A stretch of 64,000 nucleotides of DNA from Ephemerocybe angulata (Eukaryota; Basidiomycota; Agaricomycetes; Agaricales; Psathyrellaceae): assembly GCA_013368325.1 (NCBI GenBank), contig JAACJK010000115.1:434001-498000 (forward strand), written 5' to 3'. This document shows, in pieces, positions 10,217 through 20,516 of this stretch (position 1 is the stretch's first letter; the number at the start of each line of letters is the position of its first letter). The position numbers and the translations under genes are program-made. Below the pieces are notes generated by a model. The model saw only the letters and a list, made by a program, of their open reading frames with translations. It searched no databases and was not told where the DNA came from.

Positions 10217-11176
10217 TTTGATCTTGCTTTTCACGCACTGTCTCCCACACCCGCTAGGAAGGTTGACCGACACAAGACGTACCCAGCGCTGTCGTCGTAT
10301 GCCGGTGAGCACATTTGATCATTAGGGAGGTCTCAACGGACTGACCAATCGTGCGTTCTGACCCAAGATCACTGCGAAGCAAGACACGCATACAGGCGAC
10401 AAAGGGGCATATGGATTATGGGTCGGGATGATGAGAGGGACGCACGCCATGCGACATGCGTACCGGGCGCGGGGATATGGGAGCCGATACACCATGAAAA
10501 GTCGAGGGATGATGAGCCCCATTGCCGATGCCGAAATGTCCATGTACTAACATTTCGCGCTCACAGACCCGAACTCGAGCTCAGGGGTGCTGGCTGGTGC
10601 TGGGCTCAACAACCCGAGAGGTTTTGCCTAATTTTTAGCTTGTAAATCAACCCATTCTCGTTTAAATCTTTCGATTAATCCCGCCTGATTAATCGTCCTC
10701 TGCCGGGCTATGCTGCGACTCGGAATGAGTGGATTAAACGACCTTCCGTTTGATCACAGCGTGCGCCTAGAACGGGATTAATGTTCAGTTAATTTCCGTC
10801 TGTTTAATCGTGCGGCTCGGCCGAAGGAAGTTCAGAGTTGAATTCATTGCGATTATAATGGGACGCTACCTAATACACCAGATGTGGATAATCAAACTAA
10901 CCAAGTATGGGGATAGTCTCGTTCACAACGTCCATAACACGAAGCTTTGGCTCTCATCCCTCAGAGGTAAAAAATAGTCGGCGTCGGGATGCGCGTCAGA
11001 GGCGCGCCCGCGGGGCCGTTACATAGCGTCACTGCGGGGGTACTCGCTTTGGTCATTATTTGACATCGGCCTCGACATAAGCGCCCCAACCATGACGTTC
11101 CTTCCTTCCTCCCTTCCCCATCTCTTCCCCGCACGATGGCCCACCCTCCCGCCTCCGCCCCACCAACCACATCAAA
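10217..11176. other. Gene-free; GATTAATC-rich spacer and duplicated leader
   Basis: No gene is seen. Between 10670 and 10815 the words GATTAATC (10673, 10687), GGATTAAA and TTTAATCG recur. They may be the remains of a small palindromic element, but no terminal repeats were found. From about 11010 the sequence parallels the region upstream of homeodomain copy 1, ending in a CCTTCCTT leader and a first ATG at 11136 that is out of frame with the conserved protein. Confidence 0.4.
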
Positions 11177-12409
11177 ATGCCACCGACCCGCACAGCAGCA
11201 CCCTCCGCCGCCCACTTCGTGCGCCTCACCGCCATCTGGGCGCTCGATCGCCACATCCCGTCCCCCGCCTCACGGGCTGCGTGGGCCGCTGCGCGCGGCC
11301 TCGATGCGGCGAAGGTGCAGGGGATAGAGATTCCGGAGGGGAGTTGTGAGATGGAGGTGGGTGATGTTGAGGCGGAGGAGGAGGAAGAAAGGGAGGCGAA
11401 GGATGAAAGGGCTAAGAGAAAGCAGGTGACGGTTAAGAAAGAGGCGGAGGAAGTGAAAGGTGTGGGGATGAAGAAGGAGGAGGATGAAGCACAAGGTATG
11501 TCACGTATATGCGTGCTCTGATAGTCTCATCGATTTCTAGGCAGGGACGGCACGTGGCATGCCACCGTAGTACCTTAGACGTTCCCAGCACCGAAACCGC
11601 TGGCCCAAGGAATGGTCGCAGTGCTTCCTCCCTCCCTCGTCTCCATACACAAGCCCTCCTCCACGCTCGGCGCCGTCCCCGCATGCATCGCCCCCTATAG
11701 ATCTTCCCCGACTCACAAGAGCCTCGAAGCGTCTGTATACTCGCGTCTTCAATGGAGTCTGTACCGGCGTCTGATGCAGGCACGACCACCCCTCCCGACG
11801 TTAACCGCAGTCCTACCCATGAAGTCTCTGCCGCCGGGCCACTCCCGTACAACCGCTCACTGAGAGACCTGCTTCGCTCGATGACAGCATCCCGCGCGTC
11901 CGTGTGCCCAAAACGAAAGGTAGCATCTCACCTCGTGTTAGGCTATTTCGTTACGAGTTCCTAACCAGTCATGCTCGTTTGCTCGTCCTTCTCTTCCTTG
12001 CTTCGCGTGAACTCTAGAGCTCAAGGCGAAGAAATGCGCTCCTCCCGAGGCCAAGAGTACCATCATCTCTCCCAAGCCCTCCAAGCCCTCTCGCAAGCGT
12101 CCCAAGACCACAGGTCCTCCTCCTCCTGCCCAGCCCGATCCGCCTCTCTCTCAGGCTACCACCTCTCGCCCTCTAGCCTATGTCGAAGTCGACGACCCCA
12201 TTCCGACAGCTACTGACCTGGAAAGGGCCCTGTACGACGGTATCATGTTCGAGCGCTGCGTCGATATCCCGCTCTTGGCTGTTCCGTTCCTCTTTGGCGA
12301 TGCTTGTGGGTTTCAGTTTGGCCTTGGAGATGGTGGTGGTGGTGCGTTGGGGGGCTTGGGCTCGGGCTCGGGCTCGAGAGTTGGGGCTGCGGATGGGCTA
12401 CGGATGTGA
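11177..12409 (+). pseudogene. Homeodomain-type transcription factor, recognition helix deleted (copy 2)
   Basis: This is a paralogue of 5733-7286. The frame from ATG 11177 gives SAAHFVRLTAIWALDRHIPS and AAWAAARGLDAAKVQ, then jumps to GIEIPEGSCEMEV. Compared with copy 1, 39 nt are missing exactly where HKWWYRCCARVKR should be, an in-frame loss of the recognition helix. Intron 1 (11496-11540) is conserved, but the next exon meets TAG at 11576-11578, and the Pro-rich middle is shortened. A later intron ends in CTCTAG near 12017. The final exon keeps the C-terminal module (DDPIPTATDLERALYDGI to ACGFQFG) and a Gly-rich tail to TGA 12407-12409. Without the helix it cannot bind DNA as a homeodomain. 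It is either a dead copy or, if spliced around the stop, a dominant-negative-like form, which is speculative. Confidence 0.65.
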
Positions 12410-14414
12410 ATGCTCTGGGTGGTGGTGTTGCTCGTGCGACTGCTCGTGCAACTGGTTCTGGCGACTTTAACGACTCTGCGAGGATGGAGGCTTAGAATTG
12501 GACACTCTCTCCTTCGACGACTCGCGCACTTCTCGCTCTGAACGGTCCTGAATCCTGAAATCGCCCGCGACGCCTCTATTAACGATTCTGGCGTTGGTCC
12601 TTCTTTCCCCGATTTTGGTTTCGCCCTCGTCGTCTCCGCTCGCTCTACTGAACTCTCTTTGGCTTGTCTTCCGCTTGTCGCTATGCATCGTTCTCGTTCG
12701 ACCCACTTCCTAGATTCCTCTCTTCGTTAATCTGATACGGCTCTGGCTGCGTGCTCTGTTTCGACTTTCTTTCGTGATACACGTTGTTGGAGGGATTGGT
12801 GCTCGAGTGCGTAGGGGTAGAGTGAATGAAACTTGAGGGCGGAATGAAGTGAACAGAAGAAATAGGCGTTGGGTGTTGAGTGAGCGACTATCATCGTTCG
12901 TGGCTACGTGCTCGTGGCACCGTTTTATTGCTACTACTGTTGCTACGCTTGGCGCGCTGATTGCTGCGTTCTTTCGCACTCCCTGTTCCTGGTCCGTTCT
13001 CGCTCCCATATGGTACCATATCGCTTCGTGTCTGTCTCCTCTAGATTGCAGGCTCTTCGTCGGCTCTGGGTGGGACTTTTCATTCTCTGTTACGTCTCGC
13101 GGCCCGTCTTGGCATTTTCGTTCTCCATGCTTGCTGTTTCCCGTCTATTCTGATTGGACTCCGTATTATATCATCGGGTCGGACTATCGCTCGCTTGTAC
13201 ACGTTCGTTCTGTTGTACTTCTCGCTGTTATTTATTTGCGGACGCAATCGTGAACTGTTGCCGTACGTACTCTCATCCACTCTACTTGACTTCTACTCTA
13301 CTATACCTATATATGTACGTTTGCGTTGGTTGGTCCCGCCGCTCCTCGTATGGAACCGACTTCACTTGGGTCGACTGCATTCGCCTTCCATCCCACAGTC
13401 TTACGAGATCGCTGTGAACACGCCCCGGATATCCTTTCAGTCTCTTTCCGCCCTCGATGCGCCGGCATGCACTTCAGCGCCCTCGCGGTGGATCCTTCCT
13501 CATCCACTAGGGCTGGTCATGCATTCCATATGCCGGCTCGTGTATCGACTTCCTAACGATTCATGACTGGGGACACTGATTATGACGGACCAAGTTTTGC
13601 CCGCGCTGGGAGATGTGAAGCTTACTTGACTCTAGGAAGCATGTTTCGGCGGCCTGTTCGGCTTGGGCTCGAATTATAGGAAGATGCTCTATGATCACTC
13701 GGTTGAGCCCACTGTGCATGGCCCGATAGTGCCAAGACGTGATGTGTAGTAGAGCCTAGGCCCCTATTGTATTCTCAAACTCTATATTTCGAACATCCAG
13801 TGATACCCGAGTCTATATTCGGAGGATAAGAAGTCTTCCTCGAAGATCACATTTTACATCATGGGATGGACCGTCCCATACGCACGATTCAGTTCTTCTA
13901 TTTCGCTTCGACTGTCTACTGATCCCAAATGTGCCCCTTGGGTAGGATGTTATCTCAAACTCAGCGTCGCCAGGTATAGCGAGTCAAATGGACCTTACTT
14001 GTTCAACAGCTTGCAGTAGGGCGGAGCTGCTCAGGAGGGACACTAACTACGGATGAGATCCAACGAACACCCTACGTGTATGATATCTTACTGCAGCCAT
14101 CTCCGAGGTAGCTAATTAATGTTCGATATCACTCAACACGCTTTTCTCACGGGAGAATAACGAGCAGCATTTCGAACTGAATGGGACTGAGGCGTTGGTT
14201 CTTCGATGTATAAATTCAACTGAGTAGATGCATAGAAGAGTGAAGGGAGCACAAGATCTATCAGGAACCGTGATGCTCCCACTGCTAAGCGCTGAGCCAT
14301 AGTCGTTGTCGATCTTCGAAAATAAGGCCTTTGGCGCCCTCAATCTGTATAATATGACTTGGCACTTGGGAATATATCGGCCAGCCCATTCCCACATTCA
14401 AACCAAACATCATC
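12410..14414. other. Gene-free 3' flank of copy 2 and repeat remnant
   Basis: The DNA at about 12500-13340 aligns with the 3' flank of homeodomain copy 1. At about 13675-13930 it resembles the block at 2053-2490. Open frames around 12849-13566 sit on opposite strands over one another, have no motif and are not counted as genes. 13940-14414 holds nothing recognised apart from the putative promoter of the gene start at 14415. Confidence 0.45.
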
Positions 14415-14725
14415 ATGAGTCTAACACCAGAGGAGATAGCAGAGCTGACAGACGAAGTTTCTCTATGGTTCACGCAGGATGTACGTACCATTGTGTATTT
14501 ACAACAATCGCGCTAATCTAATGGCCGTAAACTCCAGTATATTGCGCGTAAGCCATCGGATTGAGCTATACGATTAATCTTTTCACATGCATTTCCCCAG
14601 TTGGATTTTGGACTTTTTATGTAAGTAACCCTTTGCCATACGCTCGACCATTTCGTGGTTCCGTGGTCTAATATTTTCTCAATCGGCCCTAGCTCTACCA
14701 CTATCTCACAACACTTGCAGAGGAA
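14415..14725 (+). pseudogene. 5' part of a DUF6533-like membrane protein gene, truncated
   Basis: Four short exons can be joined: 14415-14480, 14538-14547, 14601-14620 and 14693-14725, all with GT..AG introns. They give MSLTPEEIAELTDEVSLWFTQD followed by YIALGFWTFYLYHYLTTLAEE. This matches the opening of the basidiomycete DUF6533 family, where a short polar head is followed by the first membrane span and a YDYLLTLxEE signature. Exons of 10 and 20 nt are unusually small but agree with the family's conserved residues. No continuation is found: the next possible exon begins with TGA, so the gene appears truncated here. DUF6533 proteins are multi-span membrane proteins of unknown role. Confidence 0.5.
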
Positions 14726-15476
14726 GTAAGTGGAGAGCCTCCTTCTTAACCTTTTATCACTAAACAGTGAACGCCTTGTGTGCTTTTCCATCAGGAAAAT
14801 GCCCATGTTGGGAATCCGAGAAATGTCATAACATTTTACGAAATATCAGTGATTCTCGGGAATCTTCGCCCCCACCCTGCAACATTCTCAGAGATTCTAA
14901 GATATGTTCAAACTGTTTCACGCATATTATAGTATTGGTGTCCAGGAGAGATGACATTCTTAAACTTTTGTATGCAAGTGGGTTCATCTCAGTTAGGCCG
15001 ATGCGCTTCCAGTTGAAGCCAAGCTAAAGTATTTTGATTCCAAACTTGCTGGATTGCACTTTTCATCTCTTTTACCTTCGGAAGGTCTACTGTTTAGATA
15101 TAAAGTCCTGGAAGTGTACTCACTTGTATAAATGAACGACCTTCCACCACCGGTTGACCGTCGAGGCGCGCTTGATCCCGACTGATGATGAACATTCCCT
15201 TAAGTCTTTCAAGCGCCGCTTTAACCACACGTGCCTGCCAGCACAGAATGAATCAATGATCCAACGTTGGGTGGGAACTTGCTCGTCCTTCCCTTTCCTT
15301 TCGCCCACCACCGTCGTCGACAACATGCCCCTCCTACCTCTGGCTATGCTCAATGGCTGGCACGTCTGATGCCTTTCATCGACTGTTGGCTAGTGCATCC
15401 TCATTGCAAAGGGCGCAAGATTATCTTTGGGGTTAGACACCATCGAGGTTCGTCAACGTGTCGCGCGTTGCTTGGC
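14726..15476. other. Gene-free stretch
   Basis: No gene is recognised. The sequence at about 14812-14860 (AAATGTCATAACATTTTACGAAATAT) resembles, in inverse orientation, DNA at about 24100-24150, suggesting a dispersed A/T-rich repeat of unknown class. Confidence 0.35.
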
Positions 15477-16257
15477 TACATCAGCAAAACTGCAACCTGC
15501 TATTGGGTGCTAGGATGCACTATTGTGTCCTAATTTGTACTAGGGCGCTAATTATACTATTGAGATTTTGCCAATAGTAGGCTAGCAGAGTTAGTACAAA
15601 ATAGACAAGTCAGTGGCATAGCTGTTATTGCGCGCTAGATGCTGCTGCGAGCTCGAGTTCAACCCCTGAGCGTGTACTTCTTTTTGGACATTGTGTTTGA
15701 CTTTTGGTTGAAAGTGGTCCGTGGATGGCAGATAACAATTTTTCGGTCACTTAATGTGCATTTTTGAACATTCCAAGCAATCATACAACCACGAAACATC
15801 CTATTGACACCACAAGTAACTACAGACACGTATACTAAAAGATAACTTCATGAGAATGGTGATCAGCAAACTTATTAACATAGTAACATGCAAACGAGGT
15901 CAAGGTCTCTGAAGTATCAAACTTGGGTGGAAGAAAGTCAGTCCCGAAGGACGGGAGAAGGTGGACACCACGAAGTACAGAGTCCAAATGAATAACACTA
16001 CATACTCGCTCACCACGCATATCAAACTCCGGAACGACACACCAATAGCCCGTAACCGGGTCAGGATGGTTTCCATACCTTTTGAACCAATCTACCAGCG
16101 CACAGGGATACACGGTACCACGATGCGTAAACGAGAATAGAAGCCGAATTTGCACAACCTCCATCCCCCGCATACCAAGCTCATCGTTCACAACAACAAG
16201 AGCACAGTCACGGCGCTCGCCCTTCCTCCTCCATGACGGTGTCGAACGAATGCGCTC

Positions 16258-16525
16258 CAAGGGTGGGCTGGTCTTTAAATTACTGGCCCATACATGGGTG
16301 GTTGGTTCAGCCTTTTGGCTGCTAAAATTTTGTTGGACCCCCCTCTATAAACCCTAAAATGGGGCCCGGGAAGCCAATTTTGGTGCAGTTTTCAGCTGTG
16401 AGGGCATTCAAAAATTATATAAAGCATGATAGTAAAGTTCTGGACTATTTACAATGCTTAAATATGTAGTTACAATGATAATAAATACTTTCTAGTGCTG
16501 TATTCTGAAGACCGGCCCACCCTTG
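16258..16525. mobile_element. hAT-type MITE, 268 bp
   Basis: The terminal inverted repeats begin CAAGGGTGGGCYGGTCTT at both ends (one difference in 18). They are flanked by an exact 8-bp duplication, ATGCGCTC, at 16250-16257 and 16526-16533. The interior is A/T-rich and non-coding. It lies in the transposase codons for Arg-Glu-Arg-Ile, and the duplicated 8 bp code for part of that motif. Size, TIR and target length place it among non-autonomous hAT elements. Confidence 0.9.
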
Positions 16526-16565
16526 ATGCGCTCGCGTTTCATCCCACGACGCCCAGACTCGCACT

Positions 16566-17420
16566 AGTTATGGATAAGGGCCAATGATTGGAAATAGGCA
16601 TTACCATAAAACACCTTCATCGCTACCAGGTCCAATAAACGTGGGCGACAACATTATTACTGCTAGCAACAAGTCATTGGCCCAGCAACAACATCATTCC
16701 AACAAAAACATCATTGTTGCCAATCATTAGAAGCTGATAAATTTGAGACAATTCCAATCATTGGAAACAATTAATACTACCAATACTAACATCAACAGCA
16801 GTTGATCGGTTGATGGAGTGCTTATATAATGATCAAAACACCAATTTTCTAGCCTTCAAGGCCCACTCTACTCATATTCTTTCCTCTCAGCTCAGCAAAC
16901 ATAAAATTGAGATCAAGGGGCCCATCAACCAGGGCAGGACATGTAGAACTTGAAGATTGAGAGAGGAGGGAGGAGGAGGAAAGAGACTTTGCACAAAATA
17001 ACTTGCCCAATCATTGCCAATCAAAGGGTAATTGAGTTTCCAATGATTGGAAGTTATAATACTAGCAATTGATTGATTTCTTTTGGTGGGATGTTGCCAT
17101 CAGTTTTAGTCACTTAAATCACTAAAGATATCATGGAAATACCCAAAAATGAGGTGGGAAAATGCAAAATAAATTCCAAGCATCGAGTTTTGATTGATAA
17201 TTCCAATGATTGGAAACGATTTAATGATTGTAAACTCAACTTGCCAATCATTGGCAATAAAGATTCCTTTAGAGTTTTCAATCATTGGAAATACAATCTT
17301 TCCACGTTAATAGTTGTTTCCAATAATTGGAAACATATTACTTTCACGTTATTAGGACCTGGTAGCGATGAAGGTATTTTATGGTACTGCCTATTTCCAA
17401 TCATTAAATTATCCATAACC
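16566..17420. mobile_element. Non-autonomous TIR element, 855 bp, with CCAATNATTGG array
   Basis: The inverted repeats start at GTTATGGATAA and continue, with some mismatches, through AATGATTGGAAATAGGCA and CTTCATCGCTACCAGGTCC for about 70 bp. A 3-bp duplication, ACT, lies at 16563-16565 and 17421-17423. The palindromic motif CCAATNATTGG or close variants recur about ten times inside (for example near 16581, 16757, 17040, 17199, 17242, 17318 and 17395). No coding frame is present. It interrupts the Plavaka transposase after ...PSDESE. A 3-bp target fits CACTA or PIF/Harbinger relatives, but the terminal bases match neither well, so I leave it unclassified. Confidence 0.85.
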
Positions 17421-20305
17421 ACTCAGACTCGTCACTTGGGGCATAAAAGGTTGCGACGGCAGAATGGTAGACATGGATGCGACTGGTGATGTCCGGGCAA
17501 TCGGCCAAAGGGGTGTCCGTTGCAGGCCTCAACCGGTTATCGGATGCGTCCTCGGAATCAGAGTCGGCGTGAGGCTGCTGACCGTGGAGGAAGCGTCGGG
17601 TCATGGAAACGAGGGCCGGTTCATTGATTTTGTGGGCGAGTGCTGAGAGCTTGCTGCTGTACATTGAGCCACGGACTGAGAAGAAGTTAGATCGGTGACT
17701 CTAGCAGCAAGGGATAGACGACGCACCACGCTGCCGGGCAAGCTGCACATTCCCCTCCACAAACTCGACGTCATCAACAACGGCTTCCCAATCCCCTTCA
17801 CTCTCCTTGAACACCTGCCCGCCCTTCACGGCATCCCCAACGGAAAGCGGGACCATCCGAGACGGATTCAGAAGTCCCCGCCGCACAAACTCGACCCTTG
17901 CAGCTGCCAGCTTATCGAGCCTCTGATTCGTCAGGAGCATCTGCCCGAGTGCTTCATACCGGTTAGAACATCGCCAGGGTTTCTTCACAGCGGTGATGTG
18001 GCGGGACTCGGTAATTGAGGAGCAGATCCCACCGGGGGCGCCGAACTCTTCGATTAGATGGTGGTAGTGGGAGAGAGCGTGTTGGCGAGGTAACGAAAAA
18101 CCGGTGGGGCGAACACCGCTGCGTCGGAACTCTTCTCGGTGAAGGTGAAAGCGATCGAGGGCTTTGTCGAAAAGCTTGAGCGTGTTTTCCGTGATGTCGG
18201 AGCGACGGGCAAGGTAGCAGACATCTAGGAATGCCGAGATGGCCATTACCATCTCGTCGGGGACTTGGCCCTTGATGGCGGGGAGGTACACCTGTAAATA
18301 CACATCAGCACGACAGCCTACAGCGCAGCACTGCCATCCCTACCTTCATGAGAGCTTTGGAATCATCGCCGGTCCACTGTGTGAATCGGCGCCCATGAGG
18401 AAACCGCCGAAGGCCCGGGAACGATGGAGCAGCCGCTATTCTGCACATGTAAGTAAGCGCAAGGGAAAAGATAGTAGCAGACATAAAGAACTCACCTTCT
18501 ATCTATGTCGTCTAGGATCTTATTCGCCTTCTTCTGTCCATGCTCTAGCACTAGATACTCGCCCACCCACGTTACCAAGTGGTCTTTAAAGGTCCCCTTG
18601 ATGACTTGATGAAGGAGATCTGGGGTGAGAATTTCGTGGATGTCCGCCCGAGGAAAATCGTTGGTGAAAGGCTACGGGTTCGATGAGTATTGGAGTCAGC
18701 ATCGAGAAAGAGGGCGCACACTTACCAAAATATCATTATCGATTCCGTACGCATCCCATAGCGTCTCCCCATCTAGCTTTTCCATCAGGTTCGCCGTGTA
18801 CGAGTGGCTTCTTGGTAAAGCAGTACTCGCATCGAGATTTGTTGATATGGCCGTACATCTAAGAGATGTCAGTATCTCCGGGCCTGGGAGACGAGAAGTA
18901 CGTACCATGTGCACCAGTTCTGCACAGTGCCCGCTAGCAATACCTGCTCCGGGTAGTCGGCGATGAAGGCGGCAAGTTCGAAGTCAACTCGGCGATAGTG
19001 GCCGTCTGGGCAGCGGAGGACGACAGGAGATGACATCCCCTTCTTCAGTGGGGAGAGAATCCGGCTGATCGAAGCGTGATACAATTGGCGTTTAAACTTG
19101 CGGAACGCGGCGTCGTTGTCAAACTGTCGGTCACCTAGAATGCGGTTGTGGGTGAGCAGGGCACGTATACTACAATCTGAGAGATACTCACCCTTGGGAA
19201 TGGCGAGAAAGCCAATCGGGACAACAGCATTTCGATGGGCGCGGCGGATCGTATTGTGCACATTTCCGATAGAGAGATAAAGGGGGTGGTACTCCACATG
19301 CCCCGTGGCGGCGGATACCGTCGTTTTGTCGCTCCCCAAGATGATAGGGCACAGCATGGCAACCTCCATCGTTTCATCCTCCTCGTAGATCTGCGTCTAC
19401 AGAAATCATTAGTTGACAAGCAATGCGAGATCCCTAAAGGCGAACTTACACTGCGTCTCCAAGCGAAGTTCCCCAACATAAAGTCGCTCCATCGTCGCTT
19501 CCCGTTCTTGTCGAGCTCGACGTACGCAGCGTAGTCAAACTGGCCATGGAAGTCGGGGTTGTCGAGAAGGTTCCGAACAACCACACTCAGATCGCGGTAC
19601 CACACGGTGTAGGACGTGTTCTTCCAGGTCGGTTCATTGGGGTCGCCGGTGCCATCCGCCGACGTCAACGAAAAGCTCTTCCATGGTGCGTCCCCAAACT
19701 CAATGGCGTCGATGGTTTCGTACATTTGCTGATAAGATGCGAACGGCGCGAATGCGTCTTGCTTCGATTTGTCGAGTGCCCAGATTTCGAGCAGATGGTT
19801 GATCTTGCTGGCGGACATCTCCTCATCCCGATACAGGAAGTCCGCGAGTCGAAACTCGCTTTCTCCGCTGAACGGGAACCAGTCTTGCTCATCCGCGTCG
19901 AGGTCGTCTGTTCGCGGAGGTGGGGGAGTGCCTGGGGGCAGTGGATCACCGTACTCATCGGTCGGAATGCCTACTCATCCCAAAACCAATGTCAGCATAG
20001 TTCGTTGCGCAAAGGATGGGCCGTATCGTACCTGTCAGTTTGTAATGGTAAGTCTTGTTCTTCAGATTGGGCGTTGGAACCGTCTCCTGCTGCGGCTGTT
20101 CCTCTTGAGTGTTGTTCGCGTCCTGAAGAGGTATGGGTTCGTCGGGAGGTGGGGATCCTTCGGGGGAAGGTGATCTCGACCTTGATGAAGGTGGGACGAG
20201 ATTCGGATTGCGGTGGTACATCCGAAAGTGGTTGGTTAGGGCACCCCGGTGCTTGAACCGCTTGGAGCAGCCCTGAGAAGCGAGGGGGCATTCGAGGAGA
20301 GCCAT

Positions 20306-20516
20306 CGAGAAGTCGCCAAAAGGTCTGGCGTCGAGCGTAGTCGAAGTCGGGAGCTAAGGGTGATGGCGTCAGCAGCTCTGTGGTGGTGATCGATCGGAAT
20401 GGGTCGGAAAATGCGCTCACCTTTACACGCGACTCTTCGGGCTCATCCGATTTCGTCCTTCCTTTGTCCCATTCCACATCCAACTTTGCACCCTTCCTCA
20501 TCCTCTACACCTCGTG
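20306..20516. promoter_or_regulatory. Divergent promoter region of the Plavaka element
   Basis: About 210 bp separate the transposase ATG (minus, 20305) from the accessory-gene ATG (plus, 20517). The stretch ends in a pyrimidine-rich leader before 20517 (CTTCCTTTGTCC, CTTCCTCATCC). It presumably drives both genes. No TATA box stands out. Confidence 0.4.

Larger units (their letters stand above)
15835..20305 (-). pseudogene. Plavaka transposase, interrupted by two small elements
   Basis: The gene starts at ATG 20305 with a CxxC...H zinc-finger-like head (MALLECPLASQGCSKRFKHR). Exons then give the segments typical of Plavaka transposases: RDEEMSASKINHLLEIWALD, PWKSFSL, FDYAAYVELDKNGKRRWSDF, then IILGSDKTTVSAATGHVEY, PLYLSIGNVHNTIRRAHRN, CPDGHYRRV and ADYPEQVLL. 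These are followed by DILTPDLLHQVIKGTF-like ADIHEILTPDLLHQVIKGTF, FSLPRQHALSHYHHLI, SITESRHITAVKKPW, MLLTNQRLDKLAAARV and, at the C-terminus, DCALVVV, PCALVDWF, SVIHLDS and YYVNKFADHHSHE. At least eight introns of about 45-75 nt fit. The reading frame is cut at ESE/CES by the 855-bp element (16566-17420), and again at RERI by the 268-bp element (16258-16525). Removing each with one copy of its target duplication restores the frame through to the stop at 15835. Confidence 0.85.

Noticed and set aside
10670..10815. MITE made of GATTAATC repeats
   Set aside because: No paired terminal repeats or target duplication could be matched.
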